This document shows, piece by piece, positions 25,100 to 36,559 of a stretch of 64,000 bases of DNA. Source of the DNA: Lethocerus indicus (Eukaryota; Arthropoda; Insecta; Hemiptera; Belostomatidae). Each line of letters starts with the position of its first letter. Position 1 is the stretch's first letter. A program made the position numbers and the translations under genes. The notes under the pieces are model-generated. The model had not been told where the DNA came from and did not search any database. It saw only the letters and a program-made list of their open reading frames with translations. The DNA is taken from the NCBI GenBank assembly GCA_019843655.1, contig JACDQD010000103.1, forward strand, positions 7,440,001-7,504,000. Reading direction: 5' to 3'.

Positions 25100-27400
25100 G
25101 ATAATTCAAGTTGATAGCCGGATTTCAGGTTAGAAACCACATTTTAGGCCCGGTTTGCGGATAAACACCACTTTTTAGGCTAGATTTGCAGTTTGAAACC
25201 CCCCCTTTTTTTTTATTTAATAACTTGAATGATTCTAACCATGTCCGTCAAGGACAGGTATCCGCCCGTGAATTTTAAACTGAGTCCTCTTGCTCGAAAA
25301 TCCGCACCGGACGTGACCGAAAAATAAGGAGAAACTAGAAGTGAAAAACTCTGGAGTTGCGTGCGTGCCGGTGACAGGTACAGATTAACTTTGCACATGC
25401 ATGCATCCTTCACTTCACGGTTTATTCGAGCCGATCTAGACGGTTAATTGAATCCGCTAATGTCCCACGATAAAAACAATTTAACGAGTTCCGACCGACG
25501 CTGAATGGCATTTATAAATTATTTTTAAAACGAATTCTGTTAGACCTTTTTGAAATTTTAGAAACTCTTTGATAATTGATCGCTGATTAATTGATGGGCT
25601 GAAAAAGAGAAAAAACTCCAGTTTAGGCATTTCGCCAACGTCAGTAGCTCTGCGTCAATAAGGCCAGTGTGGCACCTGCGCAGGTCGATTGTCGATAGGT
25701 CATCCTGTCAGCAGTGTTAATTATCATTAATTATGCCCTACTAGTGACGAGGAGCCGAAAATGCGAGGGCCCTCACGTAGGACAAAATCAGCGAGTCCGA
25801 GGCCGAATTGCACGCTCGATGATATTTCATGGTGTAAATGGAATATACGAATCTTGCCATTCCCGTATGAACGCCAAAGTCATCAGTTTATGAAGTTGTT
25901 CTAAATGAAATAACAGAGAAGCCTATCTGCGCAATGACATTTGATATTTATGTAAGTACATGAGAAATGCTAATTGAACTCCCGATCAGTCATGTTTGGT
26001 TTTAAGCTCTTATATGTTGGAACATTGCTCCGAAACAATTAATCCTTTTTGAACTCATAAGTTATTAAATTTTACACTCACTCGTTTCTAAAACGCCTAC
26101 CCAGGTAATAATAGAGGGTTAGTTTAAATCTGTTTTATATCTATGACTTATGTTAGTTGGCCGTTAGGCTGAGCGTCGGTTTGCTGCTAGAGGAGGTGGG
26201 TGGAATAGCTGTTGTTTTAACTGCTATCTGAATTGTAGGGTTCGGCCAGTTCATTGCCGGGCGTAAATACGCTCAATAGGAGGGAGCGCCTGGGATCCTC
26301 CCCCGTCCCCTTTTTAGAGGTAACCGGAGTGGTATAAAGTCATTTACAAAGCAATGAATATCTTCAAGTGTTAATATCGCAACTCCCGAGGACTGAATTG
26401 GACCACTTTGGGCCGCGTTCGGGGAGAAGTCGAAAGCAATTGAATTTCTAATGCGGGCGTTAAATAAATTGAAGGAACCGGCCAGGGCGGGGAATAAATA
26501 TTTATCAGAGAGGGCCGCCCGCGTACAACGCCGCTTTATGGTTTCTCTCGTTTTGATGTTGGGATTTCATTTGTATAATGACGTATAGTACAATTGGAGG
26601 ACGTTTTAAAACGCTTTGAAGTAAGTGGTTCGGGGCTAAGTGCGCGGCCCAATTGAATTTGCCGAGGCATCCAGCGACGGACCAGTCAGTCTTCATTTGG
26701 CCCCGGTGCCAATCACAAGTCAAATCTGCAATATGCGCGGCTCTGATAACAAAAAGTCCCCGTTATGCTGCCAGTAGAGTGTATTGTCAGTTCTGCCCAT
26801 CGTTATATACATTGTTAAAAGTTGGAATCCTACTCCAACGCTCCGGGTTGTCAATATTTGACTTGTTTATTTGATCGGAATATATTTTCTCGATAATATT
26901 CTCCCGTCGCCGGTATAACCTCCATCGTCGATAGGCCGGATACTATTCTGGTTGATAGAGACGATAACGGCTAAGACGGTATTCATTGCGCGAAGGTCTG
27001 CCCCCTTCAGTGTCTCACAAACTCAGTGTCGATCGCGTCTTACGTTCAATAATCACCCGGGCATCAAGTGCAGTTCGGGAGACCCACGGTTCAGAGGGGA
27101 TACAGCCCCTAGTTTCTACATCAACTGATAGGGGCGGAGAAAGCACCCCGCGCCCGACCTTACTTCACCACCCCTTAGATAAGCTGTTGACCCGACAATT
27201 AATTTCGGTTGCTCACCCAGGACCTGTAGATTGATAGATCGGACGAACAAACGAAAAATACGCCGTAACGTATCACCTAGTTTATACCGGGTCTTATCAT
27301 TTGATTGGTCCGAAGGTAGGATACATAACCAGAATTTAGATTGACCGGAAAATACCGGGAATCCTACTAAATAAGGCACTTCAATATACTTCGGGTTTAT
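25100..27400. other. Non-coding stretch, nothing recognised
   Basis: Mixed composition with short GC-richer patches near 26,400-26,700 and 26,980-27,230. Overlapping short frames on both strands; no family resemblance. Confidence 0.5.
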
Positions 27401-27413
27401 ATATTATTGTCGG

Positions 27414-27464
27414 TATGTTTATATATTCATGGAACGGAATGTGTTCCATGAATATATAAATGTA
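27414..27464. other. Near-perfect hairpin (18-bp perfect stem, 7-nt loop)
   Basis: TTTATATATTCATGGAAC at 27,418-27,435 is followed by the loop GGAATGT and then its exact reverse complement at 27,443-27,460. In RNA on the plus strand the stem extends four more pairs, including two G-U wobbles, to about 22 bp. It is too short for a typical animal pre-miRNA and very AU-rich. It may be a young palindrome or a transposon end. Confidence 0.85.
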
Positions 27465-30400
27465 AAATTAAAACCGTGTTTAGAGTATGAATTATAAATG
27501 AAACTGTAACCGGAATATTTAGTGTCAATAATTTGTTATCGCGAAATATTTAGCGAATAAATTTGTGAAAAACGTCCGCGGGGTAAATCACCGGAAACGC
27601 GGAGTCAATTCCGCCCGCCACCTCCCTCCACCACCCCCTACACCGTGCCTTTTCATTTTAGAAAGTTATGAAATTCCAGGGATCTCTAGTTTCCGATGAA
27701 AAATTAATGGGCCGACAACGATGAAAGTGGTGGACGGGGAACGTACCGCTGTTTAGTCGATAGCGCTGCCATTAGAATTTTTCATTAGCCCACAGTCCGG
27801 CGGAGAGAGCGTGACGACAAATATGAAAATTGCATTGCAAAATACAATGGGGCCCTATCTTCGATCTTGACACGATAGCCTCCACAACGACAACTATTTC
27901 CATAAAGACACCGGCGGGTCAAAGCGAGAAAAAATGTAATTTCTCCGTTCGTCAGGAAAATGAAAGCTGCAAACGTGTCTTCCTTATGTAGAGTTCGCAG
28001 TTAAAAGTTTCACTCGTAGACAGCATATTTTAGCTTTACCGTTCCGTTAGATTGCAGACATCAAAAGATTCAAAAGAAATAAATGTAATTTCCTCGCGTA
28101 ATTACCTGTGCACTGTTATTGGCTACAATTTTAAGCAAAAGTACCAGTGGATGGCATGACCGGTATGTTATTCTAGATTTTTTAGAATATAAATTTCACT
28201 GTGCTTTATAGAGAATATGAATGAAATGCGTACAGCGAGTGACTTTTTAGAAATTCGTCCTTACCCGTTTGATTAGCTCTCCTGCTATAGGTTAAATTGG
28301 TCACCGAGATTGGTATATCCTATCCCATGTTCTGTGTCTAGACGGGCATTTGCTTCTCGCCATTTTCAGTAGTATTCGTCGGTGACCAAAATGCGTTGGT
28401 ATCCTATGCCGAAGACAGAATCCCATGAATATTATTCCAAACTATTTACTGAGACCCTAAAATGCTTCTTCGAAGGGTATTTTTAAAAGTACCCCCTATA
28501 ATGCCATTTTGTGCATATAGTCCTGTAGGCATTCTAGTGCCTTACGCCTACCTTAGTATCTTAAAACTCTAGCCTAAGGATTGTATTATGAAGCCGGAAT
28601 TGGAAGCGCTATGTCTATCGGGTAGGAATGCAGGCCGTTCTCAAGCATTGGATATAGTAACACGGTGACCCCGCCGCTGGCGTTATTTTAATAGCGACCG
28701 TGCATAGTGGAGGGGGCGTCACTGCTATTTTCCGCCAATCAGTTCTCAGTTTCAACTGCATAGTTATGCTTCATCTTTATGTATACCCCGAGATGTGCCT
28801 TTAGGCGGGCGATACTCAACCCGTAAGTACTCATCGCCGTCGTATTAGGAGAGTTACACCTCCTAAAATAAGGATTTATTATTTGAACGCTAAATTTAAC
28901 TCCATTTATTATAATCTACAAAATTAATAGCGGTTGAACAACGATATATGGGAGTTTATTTATTTGAACATTATTTTTTTTGTCTCGTTATAGGGAGTTC
29001 CGAATTATTCTTTTCTTAACGAAAAAAATACTACCTGCTTCTAATACATTTTAATTAAACGTAGAATTTTTCTGCAAAGCGTTCAGAAGTCAAGACAGAT
29101 AGAGTTATTTGAACTACTCTTACTGCCTTTTTTTGTGGCAATTAACGGCATGAGCAGATTAGGTGATGATCTCATAGCGTATTTCTGGATTTAAGTGCGG
29201 GCTGTTACCATTTGCCAGTCTCCCACTGTACTTTTTCTGCTTTCCGATTCTACAACAAAAGTGTAAACAAATGTATCTGGCTGTAATAAATAAGGACTGA
29301 AATCCATTCATCGGTGAATGAATGTTGTTTAGATGCATTGAAGTAAGAGCTAAGAGCAGTTACAGGCGAAAGTCTAGGACACACCAAACAGAATGGAATG
29401 AATATATATCCTGCCCGGTTTCGTTTCGTGAGGCACCTTAAATTCCGTTCTAGTTATCTTTTCCACAATTTGACAATTATCAATATATTTGTCATTTATT
29501 CCTTTAGTTAAGACACTTTTCCCCTACAGTTGTTGTACGGACACTAATTGGGCGATTAATGAAATTCATATTTCATATTGCCGGCTGCTTTTCTAACGGT
29601 AGTCTGTGTCGTTCATGCGACTCGCAAAGTCCCGGTGACCGTATAATTGCGCCGTGAAAAGAAAGTCTAAATCGAGAGTTTCTACGATTGTCCAAGTTAT
29701 GAGGTTAGGGGCTAAAAATACGCCGGCACACGCAACCTTTTATATACTTTTTTTTTTTTTATTACTAAATTACTGTTCCCGCATTGCGGTTGAGATTCGT
29801 TGGGGTAAAGCGACGAATCTAGTGGAAAGTGGCATAGGTTTTTTACCGATTTGAGGGAATATTTTCCGTTTAAATTTCTATCTTTTATTTAGTATAAATT
29901 CAAAACTTGTGATGGAAAACGATTCCGTAGCCGGATACTAGCACAAATCAGCAGAAACAGCAGTGGGGTCTTTGGTTGTAATAAAATAATAAGTGGGAGT
30001 GGAAGCGGCCGTAAAGTGCGAATCCCTTCACCGCTCCCTTTTACTGCCTTAAATCAAAACCCACAGCCACCCTATAAATAGTTTCCGAACTTGTTTTTAT
30101 AGCCCGCAGTCGCTCTCGGAAACCGTAACCAGTCTTCTCCGATGATATATTTCGGTAATTATTCATCGACACTGTTCGGCAGCGTAAAAAAAACTTCATT
30201 TTATATACACTAATGTTTTTTTAACTTTTTATTTTAAGTATTTCATAATAATATTATCTTTTAAGACCTTACTCGTCCCACAGACAGGGCATTATCAACC
30301 CGTGATGTAATTCAGGAAGCGTGCCTGAGTCGAGTTTCGAGGCGTCCCAGACTGCCTTAACGGTGGCTGAATGATCGTGACTCATTCATAACTAGACTTG

Positions 30401-30690
30401 GGTCGTTCAAATTAAAAAGAACAAATAGTAAAACAAATATTAACCTAGTAACATAAATAGTGGAATAGTAACCAAAATCTCGCTCAGTTTGTTACTGACT
30501 GAAAATTTATTTGTTTTTGTTATCCTAGCCAGTAATTTTGGCGTATCGTAGTAGGCTATCAAGTTTCCCATCGTCTCAGATCAAAGTCAGATCCTTAATG
30601 CGGCTGCCGCCTTCTGGATAAGGGCTTTCTTGGGCACTGCAGTCCTTTGTGTACTTAGTGTCTGTGTTTAATTGCTCCGCTCTCAGCGGA
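27465..30690. other. Non-coding stretch, no recognised gene
   Basis: Mostly AT-rich sequence. An inverted repeat with 11-bp perfect arms TTGGTCACCGA (28,297-28,307) and TCGGTGACCAA (28,379-28,389) encloses a 71-nt loop that contains a second partial inverted pair. Otherwise nothing is recognised. Confidence 0.45.
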
Positions 30691-31330
30691 GCTTTCAACC
30701 CGTTACGACATACGGTCGGAAAAATGTTTCGGTTTGGAGCGTGTAGAGGAACGTTTCTGCGAGGAAAAATATAGGTGAGTGTGTAAGGTTGGAGCTGGCG
30801 GCAGGGGTGAAATTTAAAGGGTAAGGAGGGCGGGCGCCATTGTGTGTCCTTCGGAGGGCCGAATATTCTGGGGGACGGTCCCTTCTTCTACACGGCCGTA
30901 AATCCGAGAAAAGTTTCCCCGGACACGAAACCGGCCTCCAGCCTCGTAAAACATATCGAAAGTGCAAATCGGAGGATTCCACCGCTTTACGGGCGGCGAT
31001 TTTTTCGGCCATCGGCGCGCTTATTTTTTACGCAACCCGCCCCTCCTCCATCGCTTCCCATCTAGCAACCCTTGGCCCTTCATCACGGTTTAATACCACT
31101 ATCGGGGACCTACTTTTGTCGTCCAACAGAAGGGAGACGCGGCGACAAAAAAAGAAATACATAAATTCCTCGCGTTTTCACGAGCGCAGGTGCCCCTTGT
31201 TCGGAGGCCACTGGTGGAGTAGGAACGATGTTCTCGTCTCATTTCTTTGTTGTTTTGCCATGCCGGCTTCTCGCGAAGTTTCGACCCCCCGTATTGTACT
31301 CGTTCTCTTTTTATTTCCATCATCTTGACA
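30690..31330. other. GC-rich patch, open on both strands
   Basis: This block holds the longest open frame in the window (30,840-31,328 plus, 162 codons) and an opposing frame at 30,695-31,012. The translation has no domain, signal peptide or family resemblance, and the composition is GC-rich with few TA-containing stop words. I read it as non-coding or regulatory. Confidence 0.35.
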
Positions 31331-31494
31331 GTCCTGTGTCGGCATTAACATTTTACAGTTACACCTTAATTTAATTTAAAAGTGTTTAGCTTTCACCCGA
31401 GAGTGAACTGGATCACGCCTTAAATGAAAAAATCCAGGACAATAATATATCATATAAATGAGCGATGGTTTCTGCGACCAGAACTTGAAATTAC

Positions 31495-31680
31495 ACTAAC
31501 TTCCAGTGTGATGGAGTCATACTGTGGGAAGAACCTCGGTAACCCTCTGCTATTCCGGGATTTTTCCTGTGTTTCTAAACAACCCGAGATAGTTGCTTTT
31601 CCTCCTGGCGACCCCTCTTGGGAACTCTTACTGGTTCGGTCATCAGGGTCCGAATGAAGAGAACACAACTTGGGGCCCTC
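31495..31680. mobile_element. Partial relative of the foldback MITE
   Basis: The left part resembles the left arm of the 24,823 element (ACTAACTTCCAGT, then GGGAAGAACCTCGGTAACCCT). The later part shares GGAACTCTTACTGGTTC and TCATCAGGGTCCGA with its centre. The matching right arm is missing, so this copy is diverged or truncated. Its centre has lost the GAAAC word (CAAGAG instead). Confidence 0.55.
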
Positions 31681-33849
31681 TGTATACTTGAAGGCAGGGT
31701 GTAGGTAAATCTCTTAGGATTATTACTTATTTGTTCCCGTAATACTGTGAGCTCGAGTATTTTAATTATACGTAAGCTCTTGCTAACTGTTTATAACCAA
31801 TTATAACTTTAAATAATCTCCCAACACATTAAAGTCTGTCTGATAGCGGATAGTGACTCTCTTTATTGGATGATGCTGGCGAATTCAACCGGGTTCAGTC
31901 ACCATAAAAATTAGAAGTGAACTGTCCGTAGGGCCGGGCCTAAATGGGTGATTCGTCCCGGGTACTTTTTTGCGCTATGATGTGTTTTCCACGTCCGCAT
32001 AATTGGACGCTAATTACAATTATTGCCGTCTTTCTAGCTCACTCTGCGTGTCCAAACCTTTTTTTTCTCTCCTAGTTTAATTGCCCCCGCACAACGGCCA
32101 GCCCATTTGGACATTCCCCAGTGAGACAGTCCCCGTTTGCCGGACTAACTATGCCCAGTTATACATCTCTATATTTAGAGCTCTGATGCTCTAGAATGGT
32201 TGGGTCGAAGTGGGTATCGCCTAACGTTGTACTAGCACAAATCCATCGATGTTTCCAAAATGAATTCCTCCCGCGGGATTAAATCTCCGAGTTCGAAATT
32301 TGTATTTTGTTATTAAACATTTTACTATATTAACATATATTTAAACATATATATTTAACAACTGCCAACACATATATTTAAACAAAGGTGACAAAATCCA
32401 TCAAAACGAATATAGGAACGCACTATTAATTTACCATTATTAATTAATACTGTTTTTTAATTATTAATTTATGGTATTAATTTACCTTGATCTCATGAAC
32501 AAGTTATTTCCTGGTATAGGCCATAAAATAAAGTTCTTATTGATTTATAAAGACGTTCTTTTTCATTCAAAATATTAGTGTAGGTTTAAAAATTAAATAA
32601 AGATAATGTGGTTACATATTTAGATGTCTACAAGGGTTTAAGTATGTAGTACGCACGTCATCTGTTAACTTCGCTAGTCAGTGGAACGAAATTGGTATAA
32701 AATTAAATGAATGCATTTTCATAAGTATTATTATACGCTGCATGTTTTCATCCAAAATAACCCGGCGGGAAGCCAAAATTTCGATGTTTTATAGTTGATG
32801 AAGGCCACCTTTGCGGTGTTTGTTAATGGCCCCCACGCTATTGTCGGACTTGAACATGTGCTGGTTTTAATGGCTCTGTTCTTTTGTGGCATTATTCTAA
32901 ATCTACAGAGGTCTAGAGTGTGCCGGCACTCGGTCTGCCGGCATCGGAGTTCAGAATTAGAATTGGGTCGGTGCAATAGCGTGTACAGCGTTTTTAATTA
33001 CTCAATAAACTTACAATACAACGATTATCGCTAACTAATTTCCAGCAGGATCGCGTAATACTTTGGGAAGAATCCGGGTTAGCAGTGCGATAATATTATC
33101 ACCGCTCTCCAACACCGAACAATGAACCGTTATAAAAGTTCACTCGGCACTGATTTATTGGTGCCCGACGTGCAATAATGTTAAAGCGAGCTCAGGATAA
33201 AACGACTGGTTCGTATTGCTTAAAAACGCCGGTGTTATCTGAAATATAGTCCGTCGTCCTCTCGGAGGCGACTGGAGGATCTGGTTAATTCTTTTTTTTT
33301 TGCATCTCGGGCGATTGAAACGACGAAAAACGTTCAACGCCGCCCGATCCGGAGGCGGGGGGGAGGAGGGTCTCATCGTTGATTGATGAAAATTGGCCGA
33401 TGTCAATTTAATATGGCACGAGGAGAATAATGGGACGCCATCGCTAAGGCGATTATCGCCGGCCGAACTTCGTCTCGTCGAATAGCATTTTTATCGAGCC
33501 CAACCGGCAATATTTAATTCCGCTCGGTAGAAAAAAAAAAGCTGTTGAGATAATGGAAGGTGGAAAATTTATATAGGACTAAAACTAGTTATAACTTTTT
33601 TAGTATTTTTTTCTATCCGTAAATATTTTATTATTAATTAAACCGTAATTATATTATTATTTTGGCGTATTAGAGCCAAAATAAGTTTAGATTATGATAA
33701 AATGAAAAACAAATATAAATGAAATCGCTGATAAATGTATTCACAAGTAGATTAAGCGCATGATTTATTAGAATCGGGTTGTAATTTATAGTTAATAACA
33801 AAAATTAATGACATAAGTACGTGGTATAATAATATTCTCCTGTATTTCT
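31681..33849. other. Non-coding stretch, nothing recognised
   Basis: AT-rich blocks at 32,280-32,640 contain several short ATATTTAAAC units. Positions 33,020-33,500 are GC-richer, with frames open on the minus strand only by chance length. No gene is recognised. Confidence 0.5.
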
Positions 33850-33890
33850 GAATACTCTTATAGCAAATACTCTTATAGTAAATCTTATAG
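33850..33890. repeat. AATACTCTTATAG short tandem repeat
   Basis: About two and a half copies of a 15-bp unit built on ACTCTTATAG, with the last copy shortened. Confidence 0.75.
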
Positions 33891-33984
33891 GAAAACTACT
33901 ATTATTTGATCGCAACTGAAAATAAGTGCCGAAATATCATAATACTGTTCACATGTTTCTTAATAACGTAATACATTTTTTAAC

Positions 33985-34006
33985 AATAATTTTTTTTCAG
34001 GTGAGT
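33985..34006 (+). other. Candidate recursive splice site, near-consensus
   Basis: AACAATAATTTTTTTTCAG is joined directly to GTGAGT at 34,000/34,001. A long T tract, CAG and GTRAGT back to back match the ratchet-point consensus described for long Drosophila introns. Splicing here would remove upstream intron sequence and rebuild a 5' splice site. A second strong 5' splice site (GTGAGT at 34,066) lies 65 nt downstream, as expected if the site is first recognised by exon definition. If used, the host gene reads on the plus strand and its intron spans this point. Confidence 0.5.
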
Positions 34007-34065
34007 GACAACTGCCACACTCAGAGTTACAAATATCCCTTGATAGTGCTTCAAACCTCGGCACG
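34001..34065 (+). other. Candidate 65-nt cryptic (RS) exon
   Basis: This segment lies between the T-rich acceptor ending at 34,000 and the CACG|GTGAGT donor at 34,066. Only the frame starting at its first base is open (21 codons plus two bases, beginning VSDNCHTQSYKY). The other two frames stop almost at once. Its phase does not fit the 46-nt candidate at 18.8 kb (two leftover bases there would force a stop here). That favours a normally skipped exon that only helps define the recursive site over a coding exon in series with the first. Confidence 0.35.
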
Positions 34066-34071
34066 GTGAGT

Positions 34072-35345
34072 CCTCTTGATTTACGTTTTATAACATAGAT
34101 ATGTTTATCAATTCTTTGAGAAAGCAGCCTTGTTTATTTAACTTATTTTCCGACTCTATCCATTGCGTACATTATATTAATCTACTCTAAAGTATGAAAT
34201 TCAAAATGGACAAGCGATGATCAGTATATTAATATAATTTTTATGTATGTGAGAATTCAGATGATATTCATTCCCTCGTAATCGGATCGGATTTAAGTTT
34301 TGTATAGCGAAATCCCATGATTAGCTTGCCAACATTAGATTATCGTCGATGTTCGATAGTACATTGTAACTTCGGCTGTTTTTTTTCTTTAAGAAGTAGG
34401 TGAAGCTTTATTTTCACTTTGGTTGGGTCAACGGTTGGCCTCCTAACTCTTGGCCCTTTGCCCTTCGGCCGACTTATCTTGCCCGGCGAAAGCCACTCCT
34501 TCCGCCCTTCGGTAAGACAAACGTTCTACAATCTGAAGATACAATAGTGTTTTATGCATCACTAAATTGGGCCAAATGATTATTTTATTTTCTGCGATTC
34601 TTTGTGTATTATTTACTCGAGAAGCGTTTAATCCGCATCAGAATTTTTATCAATAAATGTTGCATTTCGATAGCGGTAAGAAATATTTATATTGTGGTCT
34701 TGAGTGGCTTTCCGTTAGTACGATGAGACCCTCAAACTCTTGTACAGGTATTCCACATTTTGCATTTAGAATGCAAAAAGCTTTACTGGCGATAGTGATA
34801 AGGATGTCAATTATTTACGTTATAGTAATTTAAAATTAGAATTGCAGATTTTAAACAGTACTTAATGAATATTCGGAGTATTATTATTGAAACATACCTG
34901 CAATCGGCAGGGTAAAATGCTGACACATCGCCAGATTTAATAACGCCACTGGCTTTGTTTTAATTGACCCGCATGAAAATGTAACATATATCCGACTTTG
35001 GCGACAAATTATCGGACGAAATTCCCCTGTCGAGAGCGCCAATTAAAACATATTTTGCGCGAGTATATTTTAATTGGTTTCGTTTAAAAGTTAATCAACT
35101 CCCGTCCCGACATTTTCACATGGCCGTACAGCGGGTTTCCCCAACGTAATTCAGTTAGTTATTTCTCTCGTTTTGGTTTTTTCACTTTTTTTTCATTTAT
35201 TTAGTCAGTAACCTAACGATACTGGGGTCTCGCGTGCCGGCCATTTTGTCAGTAATTGAGCTGTTAAACAACCGTTCCCGTTTCAATCAAATCCGACGGA
35301 TTCGGTCGGTTCGCTGAGCGTACGTGCATACATATTAATGGGGCC
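34072..35345. other. Non-coding stretch, nothing recognised
   Basis: AT-rich sequence with a pyrimidine-rich, CCTT-containing GC-richer patch at 34,420-34,510. A minus-strand GCAG|GTATGT junction near 34,899 has no good pyrimidine tract. Confidence 0.5.
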
Positions 35346-35353
35346 GGGGCACT

Positions 35354-35361
35354 TATATAAG
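35354..35361 (+). promoter_or_regulatory. Possible TATA box
   Basis: TATATAAG sits in a GC-rich setting (GGGCCGGGGC upstream, CCCGGGACC downstream), so it stands out more than the many AT-rich TATA words in the window. A start site would be expected near 35,385. No clear initiator or open frame follows, so this is tentative. Confidence 0.2.
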
Positions 35362-35369
35362 CGGTCTTG

Positions 35370-36550
35370 TCCCAAGCCCCGGGACCTGTATCCCGATACG
35401 GAAAAAGAGGAGGAAAAAAGTAAAAGTAAAAAATAAAAATTCCGACTTTAACAGACGCTATGAAAATGCGAATGGGATCGAGCGTTTATTTCCGCCTGAA
35501 TTCACGGCCTAATTAAACGGGACGACTCGAGTGATTCGGTTATGTTCGGCCCATTGAACTGATTACTGAAATTAAAAAGAAATAAAAGAATGGTGGGGGT
35601 GGGGGTATTAAATTTTCATAACCTTTGTCACTCCATTTAGTTTGACGACCAACCGCCTTTATAAAAACTAAAATATGGAGAGTTGACCGCAAATTTGTTG
35701 AAATAAATTGAGCAAAGCCGAAGTAATAAAATTTGTTATGAAGGAAATAACAACGGAGAGAATGATAATTATCATATTTTTCATTATATTTTTTATATTG
35801 AAATTAAACGCAAACATCGCTTGTATATTATGTGCTCGGGGGTAATACGGACCTCATGACATTTTTGTTGCATATTTTTTGTCGTTTTGTCTATTCTTAT
35901 CTAAATAATTTTTCTTTAGTCTTATATATTTTTTCTTCAGTTTTTTGTTTTTTAGGTTGATAAGTGGAGGGGGACCTTTGATTAGTGTCGAACCTTTTTC
36001 TATCTTCCTCAGTATCCTTCTCAGGGCCAGTACACCTGAGCCTCGTAGTATCATAACCTCGTGGGCTTTATGGGTATATTTGTTACGCCTGTTTGGCCAC
36101 ATCTGCGAGGTTTTGTTCTAGAGATGCATTTCGATTTGAATGTTCGAATTTCAAATTTGGTTAAAAATCATTAAATCGGAACAATTGATAAGCGGCGTAG
36201 ATCAGTTCGTGCCCTGGGTGACATCCCTCGCGGCTATCAAACCACCCGAGTGAAGTTTCGTGTTTCAGGTAACAGGACACGATCCCTGGGAGTACGCCTG
36301 CGGGGATGTGGAAGAAAGGGATCTTGTGCTCAGGGATTGCCCGCTCTACAATTAAATCAACAGGGACCTCTTGATATCAATATCCATCATATACTGGACG
36401 GGGTGAACGGACCAAAATAGCCTGGACTCGGTATTTATACGGAAATTTATTTAATAGATGGAAAAATCGGTGTTTTAATACCTTCGCGATAATTGATTGG
36501 AGGCAGGTAGAATCGACAGCGCACAAACTGAAAAACTTGACGGGCCAATG
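35370..36550. other. Non-coding stretch, nothing recognised
   Basis: AT-rich, with a GGTGGGGGTGGGGG run near 35,591-35,605. The lysine-rich minus-strand frame at 35,854-36,102 comes from an A/T-rich tract and is not gene-like. A TTTCGTGTTTCAG|GTAACAG junction near 36,265 is a moderate splice-like word. Confidence 0.45.
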
Positions 36551-36559
36551 GTCACAGGG

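Noticed and set aside
30840..31328. Longest open frame (162 codons, plus strand)
   Set aside because: It has an opposing open frame, no domain, no family resemblance, and lies in a GC-rich block where stop words are scarce.
36240..36280. TTTCAG|GTAACAG as another recursive splice site
   Set aside because: The pyrimidine tract is broken and the 5' splice half departs from consensus at the last positions.
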